A stretch of DNA of 64,000 nucleotides, from the NCBI GenBank assembly GCA_010909165.1, contig VJWM01000116.1:434001-498000 (forward strand). The letters are read 5' to 3'. Below the pieces are notes generated by a model. It searched no databases, was not told the DNA's origin, and saw nothing but the letters and a program-made list of their open reading frames with translations. Of this stretch, positions 54,491 through 64,000 are shown piece after piece. Positions within the stretch are counted from its first letter, which is position 1. The number at the start of each line of letters is the position of its first letter. The translations under genes were made by a program, and so were the position numbers. The DNA comes from Anthoceros angustus. Taxonomy: Eukaryota; Streptophyta; Anthocerotopsida; Anthocerotales; Anthocerotaceae.

Positions 54491-56549
54491 TTGCAAACAC
54501 CTGCACCATCACAGACCGGAAACCCTACATTGCTCAGCGGTACGCCAGATGCTCCAATGCCCGCCTTAGATGAGCTGAACGGCCGGCAAGAGCAAGAAAC
54601 CTGAAGCTCATCCTTCTCCCTGGACCTCATCTGTGCTTCCATCCCAAAACCTGCAACAATGTCCTCGGATCTGCTTACCTGCAGGTCTGAGGCCCGCAGA
54701 TGTGGACTCCCGGCACGCACCGGCCTCACCGATCTGCGAGCTCCTCCGAGACGATCGCCAAAGGGCCGCGGCGGGTCGCGCTCGATTGCTCCGCCTGAAA
54801 GCCCGGCAATCTGCCTGGTACGATGCATAATTACACTTACTTAAAGGGAGTGCGATGTATTAGAACTTAACCCTGGGCTGATGTCGGCGATAGAGATGAA
54901 TAATAAATATCCCCGGTTTCCCTCTTTAAGTGTGGTCACGTGAAAGCGAACAGTCATTCATGCTTGCCAGCCACCAACCCAACAGTGGAATTCAAATCAG
55001 AGTATCGCCAGCCGGCTGCGTCCTGCGTCTGTTCCGCCAGTTTCGCCGGGCTTCAATGTCCGGTGTGTCTCCTCCTGTCTCCCCGGGCTGGTGCCGGCCC
55101 AGGCCCTGGACTCGGTGACGCTGCAGCTGCGGCTGCGGATTTCGCAGAATTCGCGAATTCGCGAATCTGAATCCCCTCGTTCCCAGCGCCGCCTGCCGGG
55201 TCTCTCGCCGCGACCGCGTCTCTGTGGGCCTGGACAGTCGACTCGCGCTGTGGGCCTCGTCTCGGGGCGAGGTGCAGCTGCCAAAGTCACTGTGCGCACG
55301 GGGGGCGGATTTCGAGCCTGCCCGCTTGCGGCAGCCGGAGCTTCTCGCCGTTTCCGTCGTCTCTCTGATGTGGGTCGCTCGGCGTTGTGTCCAGCCGGGG
55401 GTTTTAAGTGCCTTCTGCTTTGTGGGCAATTCAATGAGGTGGAAGGGAGCTGGAGCTCTTGTTGGGCGGTGATGGGTTTGGTGTGAGGAGTCGAAGCTGC
55501 AATTGGGCCGGCCGTAATGGTGAATGCTGTGGCTGTGAGGCACGAGCTGGGGCAAATGCGTTTGTGGGTTGTTGGGAGGTGGACCACGGGGTGAAGCACC
55601 AGGCTGCGGGAATTGAATGTGTGGCGCGCAAGGCGGGGGATTGAGTGGGTTGTGTCTCAGTCTGGAGCGTTTCGAGCCCGTCGGGAATGGTCAGAGCGTT
55701 TGAACATTGGGTTTTTGTGGGGTTTTGGGAGCCCAGCTTGTTTGGGCAAGGCACGGTCCAGTCCAAGCTCGGTCGGTTTCTATGATTTTTACTTGTTCTC
55801 CCGATGGCGGAGGGGCCGCGTCTTAGTCGAAAGGACCAAAAGCCGAGTGGAAGGTTCTTGAATTTCAGGCTATTTGACAGATCGGGGACAAGCAAGGTAT
55901 GGAGTTTGATCATGCGTTCTTGGCCGTGTGTGGTTGTCTGCATTGGAAAGTGAGGTGCTTTCCATGCGGGTGCGTTGGACGGTCAGATTGGTTGGGGTTG
56001 TATGTACTCATTTTCAGGATTCCCAATCCCAAAAGTGTGAGGGAGGTACAGGGTTGATATTTATGCAGTGATAGAGGTGGAGAGGGTTTGTAGGGGCAAT
56101 GTCGTGTGTTGAAGGTGGCTTGCCGCTTGACTTTACTGTTGCAGCAGTACGGCTGGTTACTCCTGATGTTTGATTCCTTCCGTGCTGTTCAGCTTTGCTT
56201 GGGTTAGCAATCATAGACAACTGGTTGAGTTAGACCCTCGGCTGATACACCGTTCTTCGAAGGTTTCGTCTACGCTTGCCAGCAGTGGCGGGCTGGAAAC
56301 ATTGCGGCCTGGAAGCAGTCTGAAGCTTGTGTGACTTGTGACTTTCAGCTGTTTTTTTGTGGCAAGGTCTCTGTACTAATGACATGCGTGAGTCGACAAG
56401 TGTTTAGACACTGGAAGTGGGAAATTGTGATCTTCTGAGAACGGAAGCTCTATCAGTTGCATGGAGAATGGTGGTCACAAGATTACACCCATTTTGTGTT
56501 TCAGGAAGAAGCACCAGGTGCCACTACCACTCGTGGAACTGATAGAAAA
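54491..56549. other. divergent region between OEP24 and the kelch gene
   Basis: The segment probably contains 5' UTRs and promoters of both genes. Plus-strand and minus-strand open frames overlap extensively and resemble no family. No acyl-CoA-binding domain motif was found upstream of the kelch exons. A non-coding first exon of the kelch gene may lie here, with an acceptor-like 'tgtttcag' at about 56497-56504. Confidence 0.4.
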
Positions 56550-59500
56550 ATGGACGAGGCGGGCGTTCGTCCATCAGATGACAGGCTTGATGAAGCCAAT
56601 AGCAGCTTGGATTGGAATACGATTCACCCTAAGGGCGAAGCGCCAGAGCCTCGCTTCTATGTATGCCTTCCCCGGTGCTCTTTGAATTGAGGTCTCCTGT
56701 TTTTTACTTGCCTGCTGTAAAGTTTTTCATCAGCTTTGATCTCTCAGAGCTGACACAGTTCTTCCATCGCCTGTCAGCATGCAGCAGCTGTTGTTGGTCG
56801 GAAAATGCTGGTGGTTGGAGGTGATACAGGACGTAGAAAGTTGAACGACGTGCAGGTTTGACCTGTGCAGCTTCTTTCCTTCATTTTTCTTATCCTCTCC
56901 GTTTTTTTTTTCGGCATATCTAGTCGACATGAGTCTCCTAATGCGCTGACAGATCCTAAAGAACCTCATCTTCTCTGCAGTTGCTACATCTGGGGAAGCT
57001 GACCTGGACCGAACTTGGACCTGGATCAGAAACAGATACTGGGGGCCTGTATACAAAGCCGGGATCTGTTCAGCAACTCCATCCGTGCAAGGGCCACAGC
57101 CTAGTGCGTCCCCTGCGATGAATTTACTCTTAGACGCAGCTATGATGTCCTATACGTGACAGAGGGTCTCACCCTGTTTGTTTGACCAATTAATGTGTCA
57201 GGTTCCTTGGGGTAAGAATGTGCTGCTGATTGCAGGGGAGATGAATCCTCCAAAAGACAGAGTGGAAGGTCTGGAAAACTTTCCACCCCGTGTGCTCATT
57301 TCCTTCGTGCCACATGTATTGCAGCATGCCTAGGGCTGTTCTTTTTTCGGCTTCTCCTCTCCTGTTCTCGGAGTTTCACAATTGTCAATCTTGGCATGTG
57401 TTCTTGCAGTGTGGTCATTTGACATTGAAGCAGAGAGCTGGAGTAAAGTCGCAACAAAGGGGGAAATACCTGTAGGTCTTAGACTCTCCTCCATTGCTAG
57501 CATAATTAAGAGGTCGTCCTTAGAGTACAGGTAAATTGAGACCAGTTGCGGATTAATTTCTTGTCTACCCTGTAGGTTGCCCGGAGTGGCCAAAGTGTTA
57601 CCCGGGCAGGATCTATCCTTGTATTGTTTGGTGGGGAAGATGCTAAGGGTCGGAAGCTTAATGACCTACACATCCTCGATATGAAGCAACTTATGTGGCT
57701 TCCGCTTCAGACAACGTAAGGGCAATCAGGTTTGCTGTTGATTGTTTCCTCTTTCGTCTTCCTATGTTGACATCCTGGATGTGCTACTCCTTTCCAGAGG
57801 TACTGCTCCTGTCCCACGTGCTAGGCATACAGCTGCTATGTACCAAGATCGTTTTTTGTTGATCTTCGGAGGAGCATCCAAACACAAAAACCTTAATGAC
57901 ACTTTCTCCCTTGATTTGGAATCTGTATGTTCTCAGTGTACCCCCTTTTGTGTTAAGCTTGTCTATCACGTGACGGAATTGGCCCTGTATTGATAACAAG
58001 CATGCAAACGGATGCAGATGGAGTGGTCTCGGCTCAAGACCAAAGGGTTGACACCAGGTCCCCGTGCTGGCCATGCCAGTGCCTTAATTGGTGACAAATG
58101 GTACATCACAGGAGGCGATAATTCTGGTAACTGATCAAGAGTCAAAGAAGGCTCAGCTTCTGTGAGCATGATAGTGGATTGAAGCAAGTCTTTTGCAGGA
58201 CAAGTGCAAACCTTGCTTCTGGATCTACTGCAAACAACTTGGTCATTAGTTACGGCCTCAAAAGTTGATTCAGTGGTTGGCAATCAGGTGAGAATTTGAT
58301 TTGAGTCGTCAACAAGAAACGGTCCTAGTTTTTCTTTACTTTGAGAGCTAAGCTCTGTTTGCTGTTTGACAGGGTTTGAGTCTCCAGACGGTTCAGCGCA
58401 GGGATAGGACATTTCTTGTGGCTTTTGGTGGAAGAGGCTCGGAAGTTTCATCTGAGGTACTGACCCTTGTGTTTGCTACCTCATGTCAGCTTTTCTGAGT
58501 TGATTCGATGGAGTGCGTTGTCTGAACTCTTAACGAGCTGTTGTTGAACTTCCACCAACAGGTGCAAGTCTTGTTTATTCCACCGAGTGACAACTCAGTT
58601 ATCAGGACTCCTCCACGTATGCTTGAACAAACTTCCACGGGTTCAACGCCAGAGAATGCCCGTTCCCGGAACCACTCACCATCCTTTGCCCCACTTCCAG
58701 CCTCAGGAATTCCATGTGCCTGTGTGAGCGTGGCAGAGCCGAGTGTGTTGCCAGCTTCTGAACAGGGTCGAGCTTCGCCTAGGGAAGAGACAACTTCTTC
58801 TAGCACAGTTGCAGACTCTGCTCTCACACCTCTACGAAAGAGGTTTGCTCAGGTCCAAAACTCATTGGCTGATGCTGCGGACAGCGTGTCAACGTTGCGG
58901 TCAGAGCTTATTCGAGAAAGGAGTGCTTCTGAATACGCTTCTCGAGAGGTAAGCCAATATCCTCTTGGCGCTTTTCAGCCTGGGTGTCGCGCATACTGCA
59001 GACGGAGGTATAAACTGACCGGTTTGTCTGCCAGGTACTCTCCCTCAGTGAAGAAAGTTTTGGGTCGGGGGGATCCCATTCCCCGAGTAATGAGTCACCA
59101 TCGAAAGGGGAGTCAAGTGGAGACCAAGGAAGCTGGAGGAGTTCCTCCAAGCCTACTTCGTCCCCTTCAAAAATCACGCAGGCTTTGTGGCCTCGAGTGA
59201 CAAGCGAGATAAACGACAATGTACCCGCGCAACAAAGAAGCCCTGAAATATCTGCCGCCCTGGCTGGTATTCTCGGCACTGGATGGTCCTCGAAGCATGC
59301 ATTTGAGCAGCAAGGTAGCCTGAAGGTGAGTGAGGAGCTGGAGCTGGATGTGGACGAGGACCTTCGTCATCCTGATGCAGAAAGACGGGAAGATGCAATC
59401 AGAAAGCTGAAGCAAAGCTACGAGAGAAAACTTGCAGCCGCTCTGCAAAAGAATGCTGTAACAGAAGGACAGTTTGCGGTGGTATCCAAGGGCAGAGAAG

Positions 59501-59996
59501 AGGTGGAAAAAGGTCTCAGGAGGGCCCTCAGAGCTAGGGAAAAGGCTGAGGACAGACTTACTGCAGCCTTAAAGGAGCAGCAAGAGTTGCAGATAAGCGT
59601 GAAACAAGCGGAGAGGGCCCAAGAGGAGTCAAACAGCTTAGCGAACATTGTGCATCAAGAGAACCTTCGCCTGGAACATGATGTTGCTTTCTTGAAGGCT
59701 ATGTTGGAGGAGACACAAAAGGTTAGAACCTAACGAAGTACTGGTTTTAGATCGGAGCTGCTGGTAGCTAAATGACTGCTCAAACTGTTATTCAGGAGTT
59801 GCAAACGACACGCGGAGTCCTGGAAGGCGAGCGCTCCCGCGCTTTCCAGCTACAGGTAACTTGTATGATTCACGCTATGAGTTGAGTTGTACTTGGTCAG
59901 TGTGTTAAAGCCAAATCTTCGTTGCAGGTTGAGGTTTTTGAGTTGAAGCAGAGACTACAGGCACTGGAGTCCAGTTCCGTTTGGACCGGATCGTAA
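56550..59996 (+). CDS. kelch-repeat coiled-coil protein related to acyl-CoA-binding ACBP4/5
   Basis: Fourteen exons give 730 aa: 56550-56660, 56778-56855, 56981-57103, 57202-57268, 57410-57471, 57576-57715, 57798-57924, 58018-58126, 58199-58287, 58373-58456, 58562-58948, 59035-59721, 59796-59855, 59928-59996. Residues about 20-340 form kelch blades (PRFYHAAAVVGRKMLVVGGD, VLFGGEDAKGRKLNDLHILD, FLLIFGGASKHKNLNDTF, WYITGGD, TFLVAFGGRG). A Ser-rich linker follows. The last 250 residues are a long coiled coil (ALKEQQELQISVKQAERAQEE) ending VEVFELKQRLQALESSSVW, very like the ACBP4/5 C-terminus. No ACB domain was seen, so it is closer to the kelch-only paralogues (Arabidopsis At5g04420 type). A cytosolic scaffold role is inferred. 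The N-terminal start is uncertain; an ATG at 56457 is in frame. Confidence 0.88.
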
Positions 59997-60063
59997 ATTC
60001 ACCATAGTTGCACTTCAACTCAGAATCCTTTACTGCCTATTGAAATTTTGTTGCGTTCCTAGC

Positions 60064-60375
60064 AAGAGGCTGCTGTATAGTAAAGTCCCTTTTCTTTCCT
60101 CAGTGCTAATCAACTGTAGACCTACTGCATGTTTAACACCTCATGTAACGACGTGCACGGGCCACAGTATCACCCACTGTTGAAAACGCCGGAGGCCGCT
60201 GTATAATAAAGTCCCATTCTTTCCGCCGCTGTATAATAAAGTCCCATTCTTTCCTCAGAGCTGTTGATCTGTATACTAACTGCATGTTTAACACCTTATG
60301 TAACTACTTGCCCAGGCGACGGTAACAGCCATAGTTGGCAACAGATAATTTATTGTAACGATATCACCTAAACAG
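60064..60375. repeat. diverged tandem duplication behind the kelch gene
   Basis: A unit containing 'gctgctgtatagtaaagtccc', 'ctttcctcag' and 'actgcatgtttaacacc' at about 60067-60160 is repeated at about 60222-60310. 'gccgctgtataataaagtcc' is additionally duplicated in tandem (60191 and 60224). The 'aataaa' strings here may serve as polyadenylation signals for the kelch transcript. Confidence 0.7.
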
Positions 60376-60925
60376 TAACAAAGCTTGCTTGAGTGCTTTG
60401 CAAGAAAGCTCCATGCAGAGGCATGTTTAGAAGAGCAGCTTACTAAGAGCATGTTAAGTATGCAGCCCTAGGAAGTGTGTGGTAGTAAATAATAGCTTAA
60501 AGCTTAAGTAAGTAGTTACTAAGATTGTAGCTAGGGCTTGAGTATAAAAGGAGACCCAGCCCTGGGCTAAAGAAAGTTCAGTTCAGTATCCTCTAAAAGC
60601 CTTGAGAGCACTTGTTGCTTGGGCTGTGAGCACCTAAGGGGAGTGCTATGAAGGAGCTTTGTGGAGGAGGTCAGGTGAAGGGAGAACTAAGCTCCTAGCT
60701 TAGGCAAAGATGGGGAGTTCTCTCTAGCCCTCCAAACAGATGTTCTTGTTGACTCGTGGTTTGAGAATAAAGAGCAGCGGCAAGGGTGCTGTCTGCGAGT
60801 CCTCCTAGAAGAGGAGGGCGGGCTACTTGGAGGCCTAGTGCTGTGTCTGGTGCTGATTTATTACTCTGGTTTTGCTTCTAACTGCGTGGTTTTCCCCACC
60901 CCGTTGAAGAGGGGGTGTTACTTCT
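60373..60925 (+). mobile_element. LTR-like insert between 90-bp direct repeats
   Basis: About 550 bp lies between two ~90-bp near-identical copies of a sequence starting 'catgtttaacacc' and ending 'cacctaaac' (about 60283-60372 and 60925-61014). The insert begins 'agtaaca' and its end carries 'tgttact', a short inverted terminus. It contains TATAAAAG at 60543, AATAAA at 60768 and a U5-like 'gtggttttccccacc' followed by 'gaagaggggg'. This arrangement resembles an LTR promoter region or a small non-autonomous LTR element. No coding sequence is present. The exact ends are not certain. Confidence 0.5.
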
Positions 60926-61449
60926 ACATGTTTAACACCTTATGTAACTACTTGCCCAGGCGACGGTAACAGCCATAGTTGGCAATAGATTATTTATTGT
61001 AACAATATCACCTAAACCCATCTTCTGAACACCGATATAAATTGCTGAAAATTTAACATCAAATGCTGGAAATTGATGACCAGATTCCCACTATTCTCAT
61101 GGTCCGACTTCAGGGTTGATAGACCCCAAGCTCATATAGCTACCGAACCCTTATCTTCCCCGTATCTGGCTTATCACCATTTCCTTCATTTATCTTGTTG
61201 TTCACACTCCAGGGTCTGTGCAGTGCAGTGAGTGAAACGCAGCAAAAGACAAGCGCCTTCTTCAATGTACAGAGCGGTGTTATACAATATTGATTTGATT
61301 TATGAATTACTCTTGAATTTAAATTTTTCTCGACAAATATTTTGACACTTTTCAAGTTTGAACATCATAGATAGGATGAAGAAGAAGAAAAAGAATCTAT
61401 TATTGTCCACTTGGACAAAATTTTACATTGAACTCTGTTAGAGTTTCAT

Positions 61450-62460
61450 ATGGAGGATGCTAGTTGGATTGCCATATGGAGGATGCTAGTAGTTATAATT
61501 ATACAATAATGAGTAAGAAGGCCATATGGAGGAAGCCAAATTTTCATGCTCGGATTCACATCTCACCACCTCACTTTAGTCAAGATAATTTATTTTATTT
61601 ATGAAAATCATATAATTTCCCTTCCAAGATGATGTAGATTACCAAGCTTATCTCGGACTGACACCTTACCACTTCACTTTAGTCAAGATTACTTATTTTA
61701 TTCATCAAAATCATATAATTTCTATTCCAAGATAATGTAGGACACCAAGCTTGTAGCTGTGAAAAACTAGTGCCTTCCAAATGGCCGATGCGGGTTCGAT
61801 TCCGGTCCCTCCATCTGGAGGATGCCAGTGGTTACAGCTATACAACAACAAGAGTAAGAAAATTGTGTAATTTTATTTTTCTTATAAGCAAAGATCATTT
61901 TATCTATTTATTTTTTAAAAGTCCTACCACCTTAGTACCTCATCTCAATCAAAATTACATATTTTATTTATCAAAATCATGTCATTTCTTTTCCGAGACG
62001 ATGTAGAGCACTAAGCTTGTTTTAGTATGGCTGTTGATATGCTGGTAAACCCTAAGCAGTTAAACTTCAAAGCTTTTATGTATCTCTGTCATATCAGTCC
62101 CATGACAGGAATTCCATCTTTAGTAGGATTTAATATTTTCTTTTCTTCTAATCTGCTCTCCAAGTGGTTGACGTGGGTTCAATTCTAGTCTATGGCATGT
62201 TGATGTGGTGCCCTCTATGTGGCCGACGCGTGTTCGATTCCGTGTAGGCCACGTGGAGAATGCCAGTTACAGGCATACAACAATGAGTAAGACAAGTTTA
62301 TGATTTCTTTTCCTTATCAACCCAAGATCATAAGAATATCATGGCTATATAATTAAACCATATGGAGGCAAAGATCATAAGAACATCTTTACTATATAAT
62401 CAAACCGTCCGGAGGTTTGGGAGATGCCAGTTAGAGCTATGCAACAATGAGTAAGGAAAC
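61450..62460. repeat. SINE-like and companion repeat family
   Basis: Four related units lie near 61480, 61790, 62220 and 62405. Each carries 'ggag(g/a)atgc(c/t)agt', then 'tatacaacaatgagtaag' or close variants. Two are preceded by 'gcgggttcgattccgg'-like B-box sequence (61790-61806 and 62227-62240), and 62176-62190 has another. A second ~85-bp unit ('cactttagtcaagat' to 'gatgtagancaccaagctt'-like) occurs at about 61568, 61672 and 61940. B-box-like motifs suggest descent from a tRNA, but no A box or cloverleaf could be drawn. Confidence 0.55.
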
Positions 62461-64000
62461 TCTATGTTTTGTTTTTTGCTTTTCAAGCATAGAATATAAC
62501 AAAGAAACATCATGGCTTTCCTAGGACAGAAAAAATTCCATCCAAGTGGATTATAAAAGACTTCTTCCTCTTCTTTTATATAATAAAAATAAGAATATTC
62601 TCCCAAAACCATTTAGAACATGAAAGTCACATAGTCACATTGATATCCTCCTTCGAATCCTCATCAATGGCCGTCCTCATCAATGGCCGCCAGGGTTGTA
62701 AAATAGTCATGGTGTACTCGCGAGCAAAGTCAAGAGCAACTCACAAGCAACTCTTGAAGGGGTTCTTTTTAGGACGGCAGAGCAGAGTCCCAGCGTACTC
62801 TAGAATGACTCCTTTTAGTATGGAAACGACATAAGTGATGCAGCCTCGACAACCTTAGCAATTAGTGGCATATAGGCCATTCAATCTAGGCATATGCCTA
62901 GTTAGGACATAGTAGGAGATGCGTTAGGTGACTTTAACCACGGAGTTTAGTTGCTCTTTGTTTGGGCCTCTTTTGTCCTCCGGTAGATGGGCTGACCCCA
63001 CCCCTATGAAGTACACAATTCCTCCTGTTAGTGACGGTGACGGTTGCGTGCTGAAATGGTGGGCTCACCCCATCTCTCCTCCCTCGATGAAGTGCACAAG
63101 TCCTCCTGATTCGGACGGTTGGTGTGCGAAGACCACGTTCTTTGTCTACCCCAGCTTGTGGAACACCAGCGTACCTTCGAAGCTCTTCGATCAGCCTGGG
63201 TGTGGAATGCCCCCGGAGGATGCGCTCAGAGTATGCCAGAGGAACGCTCAAGGTCAGTGAAGTCAAAAATTTGTTTCCTTGCCGGGCCACAGGTCCCGTT
63301 CTCAGTTCAGGGCAAGCTGACGACTTTTAGACAGTTACACCCGATGCAGACTGTAAGTCCCTTTCATAATGTGACGGGAAAATACTGGGACAAGGCAATC
63401 CACATCTTCCGACAATTTCCAGATCACGATACCGGAAGATGGTTGACCAATTCCAGCTACTCCCAATCCTGACGCGACTTCTACAGGTCCAGGTCCTGCT
63501 ACTAAAACCGCGAACCCTTGCCTCCTCACAACTTGGATTCTCACCACGTTGTTTCTCATACTATTTCCACGTAATAATTGCCATCACCTGGGGAAAAGCT
63601 CCACAACCAGCTGGTCTGAATCGAGGCCAATCCACCACAACCTGAATGTTCCTCTACCTGCCCTCCAAACCAGACTGCCACTTCACTTCTAGTGGTTTGA
63701 TTTGAGATTCTCATCCAGAACAACCACTCCGCCAGTTAGGTGTTTAACAGAGCAGGCTGATAGCCAACGCACAAGCAACTTGTTGATGGACGCAACAGTG
63801 AGAACCAAGCGCATCTGAGCTGCCTGAGGAAATACAGACGGCCAAACCGCACGTCCAGAGCCAGAGGTAAAACAACCAAGCTGCGTGCTTTCAAACAGCA
63901 AGGACCTGACCTGAAGTTCTAATAAAGGGATAAACTAAGCATCATAAGAAAACTACATAACGGTAGAGCACGCCAGTACACAAACCCACAACAAAATTGA
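62461..64000. other. intergenic, no gene recognised
   Basis: No family similarity or convincing exon series was found on either strand. Positions 62990-63120 contain a diverged duplication ('gggctgaccccacccctatgaagtacac' context versus 'gggctcaccccatctctcc' context). The window may end just before another gene on either strand, but nothing supports a specific call. Confidence 0.4.

Noticed and set aside
61745..61815. tRNA gene suggested by GGTTCGATTCC
   Set aside because: The T-arm-like motif is present, but no acceptor stem, D-arm or anticodon stem could be formed in the right positions.

Overview
The window is nuclear DNA of a land plant. The evidence is GT-AG introns of roughly 80-800 bp, plant-specific proteins (KEG, OEP24, an Oberon-type PHD protein) and a Ty1/copia element with the usual plant tRNA-iMet primer-binding site. 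A decayed transposase-like ORF at 42.2-43.2 kb, of a kind I associate from memory with bryophyte, lycophyte and fern genomes, makes a non-flowering plant somewhat more likely. The sequence does not settle the clade. No prokaryotic features, rRNA or convincing tRNA genes were seen.

Layout. 1-10.5 kb is gene-free and rich in local tandem duplications: a TTTAGGG-bearing repeat, a possible LINE endonuclease relic near 3.3 kb, and a 1.65-kb minisatellite of 19-bp monomers at 6.74-8.39 kb. 10.5-19 kb is a gene island: an Oberon/PHD coiled-coil protein (+), a PHD-ePHD reader (-) and a DDT/WAC/WHIM chromatin-remodelling subunit (-). 19-25.9 kb is mostly intergenic, with a gutted 2-oxoglutarate dioxygenase pseudogene carrying a perfect hairpin at its deletion scar. 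25.9-33.5 kb is a complete 16-exon KEEP ON GOING gene (RING, kinase, ankyrin, HERC2-like repeats). A convergent SelK/SelG-family membrane protein follows at 33.9-34.7 kb. Head-to-head with it is a broken MYBBP1A/DNA polymerase V-family gene, split by a nearly intact copia element (35,972-41,012) with 195-bp LTRs and a 5-bp target-site duplication. 41-50 kb is decayed mobile DNA: transposase-like relics, a copia gag fragment, a probable LTR/PBS relic and recurring 16-bp palindromes. 50.9-60 kb is a second gene island: an INO80 subunit B/IES2-like protein (+) with an internal exon-intron tandem duplication, the plastid outer-envelope pore OEP24 (-) and a kelch coiled-coil protein related to ACBP4/5 (+). 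60-64 kb holds repeats, including an LTR-like insert and a SINE-like family.

All seven intact gene models were built by hand from splice signals and reading-frame continuity. Every set of exon lengths sums to a multiple of three. Four of the seven (Oberon-PHD, PHD-ePHD, DDT-WAC, INO80B) are chromatin factors. KEG links ubiquitin signalling to hormone signalling and trafficking. OEP24 and the SelK-like protein are organelle or endomembrane proteins. There is no sign of an operon-like or metabolic cluster. Gene orientation is mostly convergent or divergent, with short intergenic gaps inside the islands.
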